Counted from the first letter of the stretch, positions 19,830 to 33,300 are shown. The stretch is 48,901 nt of DNA from Branchiostoma floridae (GCF_000003815.2 NC_049981.1:29119415-29168315), one strand, 5' to 3'. Notes: generated by a model not told the origin, from the letters alone. Numbers and translations: made by a program.

Positions 19830-20439
19830 CTACGAATAGGAAATAAACATTTGCAATGCTTTCTTTTATAATAGTCTGTCTGGTCAAAGCAGTACTTAAA
19901 AAAGATTGATTTTTCCCTCTTCCCTAAATTGGACATGTTGACAAATGTATATTTCTTGCCAAGTCTTGTGTGGTTCATGTAAATAAAGCCCTTTTTCAAC
20001 ATGATCATCAAATTTGTTTAACAATGTGCCACGTGTAACCTGAGATGGCAAGTCAAATGAAAGGAATAGAGACAAACGAAGGATTCTGCATTTCTTTATC
20101 TTTTACTCATTGTCTTTAAATGGTCATAACATAGCTCACCCAAGTCTTCTGCTCAGTCCATGAACTGGTCAAATATCGGACATGTTTAGAACAAAACTAT
20201 ATTATAGTTTTGACGGTGCGTTTGTTGTATTCTACAGTGTATATAACTATCAGTCGCTTTAATGTATTAAACAGTTGTCCGACAAACAAATGCAAACAAA
20301 GCATGAGGTTGCTATCGACACTGATCAGTATTTTTTTTAATACTACATGCATATGCAAAACTCTGAAAGCGTCATGAAGTACTAGTATCACCGGACCGGG
20401 AGGCCTTTTTAACCTCATTGGCCAGAAAAGTGTATATAG

Positions 20440-20634
20440 TTACTGTAAACAAGGATTAATGTCCTGGCTGTAAGCAAGTGTCACGGTGAAGTTGTAGTCC
20501 ATCTGCGTGACAATATTAATGCCACGAGGAATATTGCGCAAAGACGTTTTGAAATCAAAAGTCGACTTGGATAAGGATAAACTGCTTGTCGTTACTTCTC
20601 TTGAGTACTCAGCAGCCATATTCAATTCGTTCAA
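20440..20634 (-). CDS. Hypothetical 64-codon frame
   Basis: A frame starting MNELNMAAEYSREV and ending INPCLQ, 92 bp beyond the H2A.X stop on the same strand. No homologue is recognised. It could overlap the H2A.X 3' UTR and may be non-coding. Confidence 0.15.
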   Translation of the reverse strand: MNELNMAAEYSREVTTSSLSLSKSTFDFKTSLRNIPRGINIVTQMDYNFTVTLAYSQDINPCLQ

Positions 20635-20725
20635 TACTCTGAAGCCTTAGCCCCCAAACAGTCCATTTCGGCCAAGATCACAAAGACTCGTTCAGTGCCG
20701 GCCGGTACAAGTCACCTCCATGTTT

Positions 20726-21133
20726 TCAGTACTCCTGACTTGACCCACTGAACTTCTTCCCGTGCCCACCGCTAGTCTTCTTGGGCAGCAGTGCCGAGGC
20801 GATGTTGGGCAGCACGCCGCCTTGGGCGATGGTGACTCCTGACAGCAGGCTGTTCAGCTCCTCATCGTTGCGGACGGCTAGCTGAAGGTGACGAGGGATG
20901 ATTCTCGTCTTTTTGTTGTCACGGGCGGCGTTACCGGCCAGTTCCAGGATTTCGGCGGTGAGATACTCCAGCACGGCCGCCAGGTACACGGGAGCGCCCG
21001 CTCCGATCCGCTCGGCGTAGTTGCCCTTACGCAGGAAGCGGTGCACGCGCCCCACGGGGAACTGCAGACCTGCTCTCGCCGACCTACTCCTGGCTTTCGA
21101 TCGGATCTTCCCACCTTTTCCCCGTCCGGACAT
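20726..21133 (-). CDS. H2AX: Histone H2A.X
   Basis: A single-exon frame of 135 codons. The N-terminus MSGRGKGGK, the core [20 protein letters not shown], the acidic-patch segment RNDEELN and LLPKKT give an unambiguous H2A. The C-terminus extends to [11 protein letters not shown]: the final SQEY is the motif phosphorylated by ATM/ATR-type kinases on the serine, which defines H2A.X. The protein packages DNA in nucleosomes and marks double-strand breaks. No H3, H4, H2B or H1 gene is adjacent. I saw no histone 3' stem-loop (GGCTCTTTTCAGAGCC type) within about 300 bp downstream, which suggests a polyadenylated, replication-independent transcript. Codons are GC-rich. An overlapping frame on the opposite strand is a shadow. 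Confidence 0.97.
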   Translation of the reverse strand: MSGRGKGGKIRSKARSRSARAGLQFPVGRVHRFLRKGNYAERIGAGAPVYLAAVLEYLTAEILELAGNAARDNKKTRIIPRHLQLAVRNDEELNSLLSGVTIAQGGVLPNIASALLPKKTSGGHGKKFSGSSQEY

Positions 21134-21173
21134 GTTGAACTCTGGCCTGGTCCACAGGAGATAAAGAACTGGA

Positions 21174-21190
21174 GCCTTAACGATTAAGGC
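21174..21190. promoter_or_regulatory. Perfect palindrome upstream of H2A.X
   Basis: GCCTTAA-CGA-TTAAGGC lies 41-57 bp before the H2A.X start codon, followed upstream by GGCGGG. A possible TATA-like GGTTATATGG sits about 155 bp upstream of the ATG (near 21290). The role is unknown; a dimeric factor site in the promoter or 5' UTR is possible. Confidence 0.35.
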
Positions 21191-21299
21191 GGGTACTTAT
21201 CTTCCACATGCGGACCTCGGAGAAGTGCGTACCACCTCGACGGCAGCTGCAGGTGGTCTATCAGTAGTTTTCTCATGTGGAACCAACCATATAACCTTT

Positions 21300-22270
21300 T
21301 AGGGGCGATATGAATCAGAACATCGATAGAATCAGTAAAATGAAAGTTTGGGCCACTTTTATTTCAGTCTTATGTAGTTCCATAATGTTTCGTTGCTATG
21401 CTCAAGTTGGTGCATCTTTGGAATGATGGACAAATAAAAAAGGGATTCAAAAGTAAAACATATCCCTTCGCTTTGATAATTAATCCTCCTAGCCTATCAT
21501 TAGTATGGAACACCTGTTGAAAGCCTATAATGCATTTACAAATAGCAGTCTTAATGATAATGGTGTGGCATGGAGAATCAGAATAACTTTTCATGGATAA
21601 GAAACAACACCCACAGGTGTCTTGGTATCATAAAGTTTGACTTGAAAAGAAAAGCCCCAATTCTATCTGAGTTTAATTTTCTTTGAATTTTTTTCAGACG
21701 ACGCTCTGTTGCAACCGATCCAAAGGGTTTGGTTATGAGGGATTGAAACGTGACTTATCAGTTGTATGTGACAACGCAGCTGCGGAAGATCTTCATCAGT
21801 AAATGTCAGAAAAGCATGCTGTATGACAGGTATAACGTTATATTCCACAAAAGAAAGAAGCAACATATTTCTACGTCATCCATTCTCCTATGCAGACACG
21901 AACAGAACTCCACCGGGCTCAATCTTATGTCTTTTTTTTAACTGCACGTTGAAGATGAAAATAATGCAAGTAATAAAATGTATTCAAGTGAGGAGATCCT
22001 TACAATACTTTCCATGAATGGTGACAAGAAGACATTAGACTCAACCTTTGTGATCCAATCGCAAGCACCCTCGTATCCATCTGGTAAGACCCAATTGAAT
22101 TGCAACAGCTTTGCCTCTCTTGTCTTGATAGATTAGAAAAAAAAAGAGAAGAAAACGTAGTCTATTTTCAGACGTTGGGCCCCGTTCCAAAATAAAGAGG
22201 AGTTTTTGACAAAGGTCATGTAGCGTCAAGTACTATAAAGTGGAATACATGGTGGTAAATTGAGGAATTT
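21300..22270. other. Intergenic DNA, nothing recognised
   Basis: AT-rich sequence with only short chance frames. No repeat boundary, RNA gene or coding exon could be supported. Confidence 0.4.
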
Positions 22271-22295
22271 CGTACTATGAACGCAAAACAAATAG

Positions 22296-22560
22296 GTATG
22301 TGCGGGGAGTGGTACGTAGCCTCGTTGGCCCACAAGACCCTTGCTGTCAACAGTCAAGAGAGGGAAGCTGCGGTGGTACGGGCACTTGACCCGCCACAAC
22401 AACTTGGCTAAGACAATTTTACAGGGCACTGTGGAAGGAGGGCGACGCCGTGGGTATCAGCGGAAAACTGGCAAGACATCACAGAGTGGACATCCCTCAA
22501 CCTGCAGGAAAGGCTGACTGTAGCAAGAGACAGACGGGCCAGGAGATAACTTTCTATCTT
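22296..22560 (+). pseudogene. Broken reverse-transcriptase C-terminal fragment
   Basis: One frame gives LRWYGHLTRHNNL then GTVEGGRRRG; the next frame continues with WQDITEW and LQERLTVARDRRA to a stop at 22547-22549. This is the typical C-terminus of a LINE-type reverse transcriptase seen in cnidarians and lancelets. A one-base deletion near 22464-22472 breaks the frame. It is a dead 3' remnant. Confidence 0.75.
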
Positions 22561-23382
22561 CATGTCTACCTTGTCCTCCCAACGACCAGGAGCCGGTCAA
22601 GGGACTAGGTAACGTCACTATGACTCACTATGTAGGTAAATTGAGGAAAATCCTAGGAAATACACTTCCCCTCATTTATTTTAAACTTGAGTACCACAAA
22701 TTTGAAAATTTGAAATCCCTTTTTTTTCTTCAAATTCCTCCTACCCATGATTTGAAGGCAGGTCTGTGAAATCTCAGATATGCCGCAAGAAATTTTGAAA
22801 TTTCCCGCCAGTATGTCGTATCCCATCATGCACCAGAGGTAATCAGCAGCCAGATAATATTGGTGAGTCAACTTTTCCATCATTGCCTTCGTTTATCTAG
22901 CCGCTAGGTCACTTTTCGTAACACAGAAATCACAAGGCAGCAGCCAGATACTTATTTGGTAGGTGTTGACTTTTTAGCACCTTGGCTTGTCGATAGAGCA
23001 GCTATATTTGGAGTAGCAGTGGGATCGATGTTTTGAGTGGCGTTGGTAGTGGTTGGGGGAGGGGGGCGTAGTCTGTAGTACAAAGGCAGCACACATACTG
23101 ACACAGTATACATACAGTACGTGACGTTATACGCACAACTTTATAGCTGTATCACAGTCAGACTTGAGGCTGAACGATGGTTCAGAACCAATCTTGAAAT
23201 TTAAAGGAAAAGTCAAAGTAAAAGCAAACTGGTCCTGTGAGTGTGAGTCTTGGAGTTGATGGTGAAACTCTGTAAAAAAATAAGCAAACTTTCATATCAG
23301 CAAAATCACCAAAATCTAAAGCTTGACATGTAAGTTCGTGCTTGTATCATAACAAGGAGGTGCAGCACCATTATTCCATTGC

Positions 23383-24140
23383 GCAAAACTACCGAGGTCA
23401 CGGGTAAATTTCTCATCACTCGGTATCCAGTGATGAAGTCGTGTCGTCACTGGCTTACCAATGGGGAATATTTATCGTCACTAGTTTTCCAGTGATGAGG
23501 AAACTTCAGCTGGTGAACCAGTGATGACAAATATTCAGTTTACTGAAGAAAAAGGAATCATCGTTTCAGTTGAGGGGATTTCAAAGTTAGCACTTATAGT
23601 TATACTAACGTTGCCTCTGCAAGTCCTCACACTCCCGGACCAAATCTAACAGTTAAACACGGCTATGGCGTTATGTGAATAAGGGTGTTTTTGTTGCACA
23701 TCAAACTCAGCACTGGAACGTTCTAGTGCTATTAGAACATGGTCACTGGAAGCCCAGTGCCGAAATAATTTCATCACTTGGTGTCCTGTGCCGAAGAGTC
23801 ACCGATCACTGGAAAACCCAGTGAGGAACCGGTGACCTCGATGGTTCCGCACTCGTTGTCCAGTGACGAATGACGTTCATCACTGGGCCCCGAGTGACGA
23901 GCGGAGTTCATCACTGGGTCCCGAGTGACGAGCAGAGTTCACTGGAAACCGAGTGACGAGTCAAAGTTCATCACTGGAATTCCAGTGCCGAGAGAGCTTC
24001 ATCACTGGAACAAAGCAATTCATCACTGGGAAACTAGTGCCGAACTTTCTTCGTCACTGGGTGTCCAGTGATGACGTCATTTTGAATATATTTTCGTCAC
24101 TGGAAGCCCAGTGAGGAACCCGTGACCCGCATAGCCTTGC
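23383..24140. mobile_element. Dyad-array transposon with 9 bp TSD
   Basis: The termini GCAAaACTA..GGTCACGGGT and, on the other strand, GCAAgGCTA..GGTCACGGGT match at about 16 of 23 positions. They are flanked by the exact 9 bp repeat TTCCATTGC (23374-23382, 24141-24149). The interior is an array of about 17 short dyads of the form TCATCACTGG-(3-6)-CCAGTGAYGA, about 30 bp apart in the right half (23877-24075). No coding frame is present. It ends about 100 bp before the annexin start codon. Confidence 0.75.
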
Positions 24141-24241
24141 TTCCATTGCTTATGTAGAGCCCTGCATGTTCAATCAAAAGATATTTTGTTGATTTACATT
24201 CTACTTACAGCAGCTTCAGGAATCCCGACACAGGAGCGGAG

Positions 24242-24349
24242 ATGAGCTATCCCTACCCAGGGGGTGGTTACCCTGGCCAGGGCATGCCGCAGCCTGGCTA
24301 CCCAAGCACAAACCCACCATATCCTGGTGCTGCACCTGGATATCCTCAG
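24242..24349 (+). CDS. Annexin first coding exon
   Basis: The ATG follows an acceptor-like CTACTTACAG at 24201-24210, so an upstream non-coding exon is likely. It encodes 36 residues rich in Tyr-Pro-Gly and ends in phase 0 at GTCAGA. Confidence 0.85.
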
Positions 24350-27300
24350 GTCAGACCTTCAGTAATAGATTTGTATTTACTGTAACATCGTTATAATAAC
24401 AATGAGACAGTAGCATCTTCTATTGCATATCCATGCTCAACGTACGGGCCAAATGCATCGGGTTAGATAACTGATGTGTTGAGAGCATCCAGAGATGTAA
24501 TGACTAAAACAGACTGAATGCGTAAGGAAGGCAAAAGAATTGAACCATTGAGAGTTCAAACATGAAATTTGGCATGCAATCTATAGAGACATTTGTTATT
24601 ATACAGGTGAAATTTCAGTTTCCTACCATAGTCTTAAAATGGTAAGAACTAGAGGAACTGATCTCCTGACAAGCTTTTAAGGGTTTGGTCATCTTACTAG
24701 TAAAATCATCTCAGTTGCTCATAAAAATCTGAACCACAAATTGAGATATCTCAATCTCAAGAGGATATAGCCTTGTACATTTGTGCCAAATTTCAACTCA
24801 TTCGATGAAAACATGAGTTTGTTATAAAACCAGTGGCATTACTTTTTGAACCGCCCTCGTATATTCAAATCAGGGTCCTGCTGCCATGCCCATGCCGGGT
24901 GCACCGCCAGCCCCAGCTTTGTACGGAGGTCCTGCTGGTTATGACCAGATGCCGGCGCCCCCTGGTGGACCCGGCCTGCCCTACAGCCCTCAGCCACCCT
25001 TGGGTTTCCAGGTCAGTAAAAACCTTTACAGGTTAACTATATATAGTCAGGTCACATTTTCTACAGCTTCAGTTGCTCAAACTGTAACAATGATATGACA
25101 GGAAAACAGTATTTATGTTAGGGCAGGGGAAGAAGATAACTGTTGGTTGATTCTTTAGAATTCCTTTTTTCTTTACTGAGTACAAACATCTTTGTGTTAC
25201 TAGTATCAGTATATCTAACTGTTATGTGTTTGATTTATGGCACACTGTTTATATTCTTGATAACCTCTTTCATGTATGGCACAGGAAACTTGTATGCAAG
25301 TGATGCAACATATGAAACTTGCATTATACTCTAGCAGGTGTGAAGACTTACACAATGGCTACCAGAATAAGTGGTATATTGGTAGTAGTAGTACTACATT
25401 TATTATTATTATTAGTAGTAGTGTCCAGTGCTGCATGACATAACATAGCAAGTGTCACATCATCATTATCATCTGGCATTATATTGTGCAAGGATTGGCT
25501 TCTTTTCAGATTTCATTTGTAGCACAAATGTCTCTAAGTAATGGATGCTCTGCTTTGCCATGTTCACTAACTGCTGTAACTATCACTCTCTGTGTAGTTT
25601 AGTTACCCCTTATAAAATATCTGTAGCGATATCTAAAACCCCTTCTTGACCTTTGCAGTAATTTTGTTTGTACCAGTCAACATTGTAACAAAAGTGTGTC
25701 TTGAGCTTTTCTATAGAATAGTGAATACATCTTGTCCCCTGGCTGTGTGATGATTTATGATTAGATTTAGTGGAGGAATTGTATTATATTGTCATTGCAA
25801 CATTGCATGTAACATATTTGTGTTGGTGTTAATGTTAGTGTTACATATACATTTAAATACTGATAAATTGTAACAAGTAATTTCTGTGATTTGAGATTAT
25901 CAGTACTGTAGTAAATTTTATAATTTAAAGACAAAAAAATACATGAATATTCTGCGGCAATGCATTGAGCCCTCGAAGTATATATATTGCAGCATGACAA
26001 TATGCTGCAGACAAAACTGAAGAACTGAAGATTTAGAACTTCAAGTCAATGGATTCCTCAAGTTACACCAGGAGCAAGAAGAAAAGCATGACTGTGAATG
26101 TAAGGATAACATTAACTGATGTAAATTTGATGTTGTTTGATTGAGAACACATATTCCATGTATATTGTATAATTCTGTCAGGTAATTTGTTTGTGAAATG
26201 GGATTTTGAACCAAAAAGCTATTTCAGAACAGCTGTTTCATGTGATGTTACATGTACATACACTCTTTACAATGTCAATAGGGTAAATGAAATGTAAGTT
26301 GTATGTCTTATGGTGACAGTAAATGCAAAAAGACATCAGTAAGTTTTATGATCTATGTTGGTTTATGTTTTACTTCCTCCTTTATTTAATAGCTTTCTTA
26401 GAATAATAAAGGAACTAGATAGAAAATGGTATGTCTTATTTTCACCAAGGTACACGCGGTGTACCACTTACTTGTACTCTATCAATACTCTCTTACACTA
26501 TTCTCAAACTCTACCTAATGTGGACATAACAAGCAGAGCAGAGCAATGATTCAATAATGTATCTTTCATCATTGAAGAAATCCAGACACTTGTAATATGA
26601 AATTATGATACTATGAAAAGCTTGTTTTATTTCTAACCATTAAACTATTTCTAACCATCAAACTGTATACATATGTGCTTGTTCATATGTTAAAGGGGCA
26701 TTCCACTCCAGAAAGGAGTATTGTTTTCCAATAGATAATGTGTCAATGAATACATAATCAGCCGAATTTTGTGGAATTCAACTTGGGATGAATTACGTGA
26801 TGCGTGTTTTATAAAACAATAATGACACTCACTAAACCCATGCAGACCCTACCCATGCATTCCCTATACGCATAGACACTTTGTTTATCGTACATATTTT
26901 CGGAATAAATGAGGTACGCTAAGCACACCGAGAAGGCAAATTGTTCATAAGATAGCAAAGAATACAAGAACAAGACGAGATTTCTTAGCGAACTTGAAAT
27001 GAGTTTTGTAACCTTACCTAAAAGTTTTGCATTGTATTCAGCTATAGGATTAATTCAATTAGAGGGTACTTGGGGAGTATAGTAGAACATTGAATTCTTT
27101 TGAGGCATGTGGAGCAAATGGGTACTTTATCGTATAATGTGAAGTAGTATGCAGTTATCAGTTCCTAAAATTAATATCTATCGGAAAATAACACTCCCGT
27201 GTGGAGTGGAATGCCCCTTTAAAGACCCGTCACAATGTGTCTAACAAGAGACTTACCATTCCTTTTCCCTGGTGTTTTGCATGCAGACAATGGTGGATGA

Positions 27301-30300
27301 TGCAGCAGTAAGTGCCTTGCTGTGTGACATGTTCTATCCCTAATCACCCTTTATTTTCCTTAGCCTGGTATCCAAATCTATTATGGCTGCCAAGTCTCTT
27401 CTTCCTCTCCTGCACTGTGAGAGGATGGTTTGGATACCAGGCTACATTTTCCTGTCTTCCTGAGCCCCTATAGTTTGAACTCCACACGTTTTATGATGGA
27501 CTAACATTAGAAAAATTTGATTTGCCTAATTTTGTAAATTTGTTTCACTTTTGTGATAGAATTGTAGTAGAATTGTAGATTTCTTCATTCCTATTTTGTT
27601 TCCAGACCTTAAGTTTGCAGTGTAGTGTTTCACAGTCTGTCCCATGTAACTACAATGTACTGTATTCATATTTGTATCATTGATATTCATGTAACATACA
27701 AACTAGATATGGTAACTTTAAAGATTCCTAATCTTCTGTGCAGGTGTGAAAAAAAGGCTGCCTTTTATTTTTCATATCACATTACACAATGAATATATCG
27801 TATTACATTTATTATTTTTCTGAAGGAAATGGTTAAACCCTAAATAATGTTCAATTTCCAGATTGCATTATATCGTTTGGACCACATGTAAGAATATTAC
27901 TTGATTCTGAGTAACTTCTGCTCACATTTCCCTGACAGACGGTGGCTATGGCAGCTACAGCCTTTCGAGGAGGGGCAGGGCCTGTTGCCATGCCGACGCC
28001 CCAGCCTCCTGGGCCTGCACCATACCCATCAGCAGGAGGAGGTGCTCCTCCTTATCCTGTAGTCGGTGGAGGGACGGCAGCCCCTCCAATGCCTCAAGCT
28101 CCCCCGCCAGCCAGTGGTTCCTTCCGCTCAGCCCCTCCTACTCAGGTGAGGAATGAGGAAAAAGGACAAAATCTTCAAATCCAACATGCTGACTGCTTTA
28201 TTTGCATCTTACATTTTTGTAGTTCTAGCCTTATTGGTAACCCATCAATAGACATTAGATATGTTTTACCTCTACTTAAACATCCTCTTGATGTGTAGTT
28301 TCCGTTTCCAGTGTGTCCATACTCTTGACCAGTATTTGTTCTGTTGAAGTAAAAACTTAAATGCATTTTTTTATGGAGTCACTTATACATACTAGTACCA
28401 ACCTCCTTGCACATACTCTGTTCAGGCAAGGAGGTTACCTCCTTGGTTCAGGCCATGTCTTGTCTCCATTTTCATGTCCATGTTCTGTTGCTTTACTTGT
28501 TTTCTGTATGAATACTGTTGTGACTACATTATGTACACTGTACTATTGGCTGCAGTTCACAGTCTCTTGTGTACTGTCTTTATGTTCCTGTCAGTTCTCT
28601 AACCCTTACCTGGCACCCCCCTCTCCCCAACCTCCTCGAGCACCATCACCAGTACCCCCTACTATGCAGGTATATCACAGCTCTCGTATCTAATTTTTGC
28701 TTTAATTTTGTCATTTTGCAACCTTACATCACAGTTCTGGTGTTTTTGTCTTTTCGTCTTCCTGTTTGTAAAATGACTTTGAGGCTTGAGTAATTTTGAG
28801 TTGAGTATCTTTCTGTTTGCTATCCCAGTATCAGAACCCTTACCTCTCCCCACGGTCCCCACAACCCTCCCCTGACCCCTCCCCTGTCCCGTCCCCCAAG
28901 CCCCAACCGATCGAGCTCTCCCCTGCCACCCACAGCACTACAGCCACAGTTACCATATTATGGGAACTCGATATGTACTTATTTCACTCTTAACACGCAT
29001 TGCACGGAATGCTACCTCATGCCATAGTCACATACTTGGAGGTACCCAGAAAGAATGATCAGTAAATTCTCTATTGACAGCAGTCTGTTTTTTACAGTCT
29101 CTGTGCCATACTTTGAAATCCTCTCAAAAGTGCAATAAATGCCTCCAAACCCCCCTTAAAGGCTTGCACCTTTGGTGCAAGCTCAAGTTCCAAAAATCTA
29201 CAAAAAAAAAACCCCACATACGAAATTCTGGCTATGGGCATGGACATGGGCTTTCTTGCTGACTTACTTACTGCCAGTCCCCTCCATGTAGGGTAGCACA
29301 TTTAGATGCTGTCCCATGTGTGATTGAAACTCTCCAACTCTTTTCCATTCTCCATTTCTATTCTCTGCCAGGTGATCTCAGGTCGACCTTCTTTTCTCTT
29401 CCATTTTGGTGCTGTTCTCAGTATGTCAATACATCGTTATATCCATTTCCATCTCCTCCCCCTGATGATGGTTTCCACACATTCTATCTTTCCTGTTATT
29501 TGTTTCACCAGAAGATAATTCTTTTGGTATGGAAAATTGAAGAATGCTAACTAGTATAACATAAACCATGTCACAGCCTTGTATTGCCTTGAAACTATAA
29601 CTTTTAAACAATGGAAAAGTTGATGCTTAGTGAACTGAAATGATTAATCTCTCCAAGTTATGTATATTGTACAATGTATGTTGTCCAATGGATAAACCTC
29701 CATTGTCTTCCTTGACTCTTGTTGACATACATTATTTGCTTCCTACACATATGTACAGCATGTCTGGTGTGGATGTCAATTTTGCTGCATTCAGTTCTAC
29801 TGTGTCAATGATCTGATGTTCAATTTCCATGCAGCCCCACTCTCCGGTGCCTTCAGCCCCAGGGAGTCAGCGACGACCCCCACCCCAGGTCCCGACTGCC
29901 CCTGGGGGTCACAGGGCGGCCCCTACCCAGCCAACACCGCAGTCCAAAGCAGGCGGTGCAAGTCAAACTGTAAGTGCTGTAGCAATAAGGTAGAATGGTC
30001 ACATTATAATATGTTAAGTTATGGTTAAAAACTTCACCCCTCCAATTGTGTGTCTATGTACCACAAAGTCAAGTTATCTTGACCACTGTTTAAAGCTGTG
30101 TACTTTATGCTGGCCAGACAGGTTATACTGAAGTAAAGTAGGCTTTTTGACCTAAGCTTTTAGTTTCCTNNNNNNNNNNNNNNNNNNNNNNNNNNNNNNN
30201 NNNNNNNNNNNNNNNNNNNNNNNNNNNNNNNNNNNNNNNNNNNNNNNNNNNNNNNNNNNNNNNNNNNNNNNNNNNNNNNNNNNNNNNNNNNNNNNNNNNN

Positions 30301-33300
30301 NNNNNNNNNNNNNNNNNNNNNNNNNNNNNNNNNNNNNNNNNNNNNNNNNNNNNNNNNNNNNNNNNNNNNNNNNNNNNNNNNNNNNNNNNNNNNNNNNNNN
30401 NNNNNNNNNNNNNNNNNNNNNNNNNNNNNNNNNNNNNNNNNNNNNNNNNNNNNNNNNNNNNNNNNNNNNNNNNNNNNNNNNNNNNNNNNNNNNNNNNNNN
30501 NNNNNNNNNNNNNNNNNNNNNNNNNNNNNNNNNNNNNNNNNNNNNNNNNNNNNNNNNNNNNNNNNNNNNNNNNNNNNNNNNNNNNNNNNNNNNNNNNNNN
30601 NNNNNNNNNNNNNNNNNNNNNNNNNNNNNNNNNNNNNNNNNNNNNNNNNNNNNNNNNNNNNNNNNNNNNNNNNNNNNNNNNNNNNNNNNNNNNNNNNNNN
30701 NNNNNNNNNNNNNNNNNNNNNNNNNNNNNNNNNNNNNNNNNNNNNNNNNNNNNNNNNNNNNNNNNNNNNNNNNNNNNNNNNNNNNNNNNNNNNNNNNNNN
30801 NNCAACGTTTGGAATCGTACAAAAAGTGGAAGCACGCGCTGATTGGCGGCAATGACCCCTACTCATGAGCGAATTATGGAATGGGTTCAAACGCTCATTC
30901 GAACAGGTATTCCAACACCGGAAAAGCCCAGCGTCCCCTTGCACATGCAGACGCCGGGGTGCTGTCATCGAACGAGTGCTCTAGAACTCATTCCTTACTT
31001 CGCTTATTAACTGACATTACCACCAAAAGGTTTGAATGCGCACGTCTCCAGACGGATAGCAGAAGTGAACATAGGAGCGTACTACTATCCGGATGGTACC
31101 CAGGCTAGCAACAGACTGGATTGCATGTCAAACAGTGAATTTTGAAGTTTTGAAATGGTTGGTCCCCCAATATTAGAACGTGTAAGTGTTGACACATCCT
31201 GAATGTAAACGTGATCTCCTTCTCTCTGTAAACAGGTACCGATGAGAAAGCTATCATTGACATCATGGCCCATAGATCCAATGACCAGAGACAGAAGATC
31301 ATCTTGCAGTACAAGACCATGTATGGAAAGGTAAAAAAAGACTTAAGAACATTGTCCATATCCCAAATCAACATAATTTGAACAAAGATATCACTCCTGA
31401 AAGACTCAGATTTGTAGATTTTGCTATCTCAGTATCAAATCTGTTACTCCATCTTATTGTAAGTACTTATCCATAGTCAAGAAAAAACAACTACNNNNNN
31501 NNNNNNNNNNNNNNNNNNNNNNNNNNNNNNNNNNNNNNNNNNNNNNNNNNNNNNNNNNNNNNNNNNNNNNNNNNNNNNNNNNNNNNNNNNNNNNGATGAT
31601 CAGTAAATTCTCTATTGACAGCAGTCTGTTTTTTACGTCTCTGTGCCATACTTTGAAATCCTCTCAAAAGTGCAATAAATGCCTCCAAACCCCCCTTAAA
31701 GGCTTGCACCTTTGGTGCAAGCTCAAGTTCCAAAAATCTACAAAAAAAAAACCCCACAAACAAAATTCTGGCTATGGGCATGGACATGGGCTTTCTTGCT
31801 GACTTACTTACTGCCAGTCCCCTCCATGTAGGGTAGCAACATTTAGATGCTGTCCCATGTGTGATTGAAACTCTCCAACTCTTTTCCATTCTCCATTTCT
31901 ATTCTCTGCCAGGTGATCTCAGGTCGACCTTCTTTTCTCTTCCATTTTGGTGCTGTTCTCAGTATGTCAATACATCGTTATATCCATTTCCATCTCCTCC
32001 CCCTGATGATGGTTTCCACACATTCTATCTTTCCTGTTATTTGTTTCACCAGAAGATAATTCTTTTGGTATGGAAAATTGAAGAATGCTAACTAGTATAA
32101 CATAAACCATGTCACAGCCTTGTATTGCCTTGAAACTATAACTTTTAAACAATGGAAAAGTTGATGCTTAGTGAACTGAAATGATTAATCTCTCCAAGTT
32201 ATGTATATTGTACAATGTATGTTGTCCAATGGATAAACCTCCATTGTCTTCCTTGACTCTTGTTGACATACATTATTTGCTTCCTACACATATGTACAGC
32301 ATGTCTGGTGTGGATGTCAATTTTGCTGCATTCAGTTCTACTGTGTCAATGATCTGATGTTCAATTTCCATGCAGCCCCACTCTCCGGTGCCTTCAGCCC
32401 CAGGGAGTCAGCGACGACCCCCACCCCAGGTCCCGACTGCCCCTGGGGGTCACAGGGCGGCCCCTACCCAGCCAACACCGCAGTCCAAAGCAGGCGGTGC
32501 AAGTCAAACTGTAAGTGCTGTAGCAATAAGGTAGAATGGTCACATTATAATATGTTAAGTTATGGTTAAAAACTTCACCCCTCCAATTGTGTGTCTATGT
32601 ACCACAAAGTCAAGTTATCTTGACCACTGTTTAAAGCTGTGTACTTTATGCTGGCCAGACAGGTTATACTGAAGTAAAGTAGGCTTTTGACCTAAGCTTT
32701 TAGTTTCCTTTAAAATCATTGACTTGAATATGCTGGTGATGTTGTTTTCTTCTAACACAACAGCGTCACAAATATGGCACCCTGCGAGAACACCAGCCGT
32801 TTGACCCCCACGCTGACGGACAAACCTTGAGGAATGCAATGAGAGGAGTGGGTACGTGTGGAGCTGAGTAGGAAAACAAGAAAATATTTTGTGTTGCCAA
32901 GAATTTGATTTTTTTAAACTGCAGCAACAGACTAGCCTGGGTACCATCCGGAAAGTAGTTCGCTCCGCCGTTCATTACATACTATATACAGTCGCTTCTA
33001 GCTCTGATATTCATTGTACACTATATACAGTCGCTTCTCTGTGTTTCCGTCTCGGAACGCGGACCATCTCAACGTTTGGAATCGTACAAAAAGTGGAAGC
33101 ACGCGCTGATTGGCGGCAATGACCCCTACTCATGAGCGAATTATGGAATGGGTTCAAACGCTCATTCGAACAGGTATTCCAACACCGGAAAAGCCCAGCG
33201 TCCCCTTGCACATGCAGACGCCGGGGTGCTGTCATCGAACGAGTGCTCTAGAACTCATTCCTTACTTCGCTTATTAACTGACATTACCACCAAAAGGTTT

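Noticed and set aside
20888-21187. A 99-codon frame opposite H2A.X
   Set aside because: Antisense shadow of the histone coding sequence.
23383-24140. CRISPR-like array of regularly spaced repeats
   Set aside because: The repeated units are short dyads with variable intervals in a eukaryotic intergenic region, there are no unique spacers of constant length, and transposon ends with a 9 bp duplication explain the block.
30123-30968. A 281-codon minus-strand frame
   Set aside because: It is mostly assembly N; the frame is an artefact of the gap.
29835-31330. Biological duplication of annexin exons
   Set aside because: Order, near identity and flanking gaps fit two alleles joined by the assembler better; listed as an assembly issue instead.
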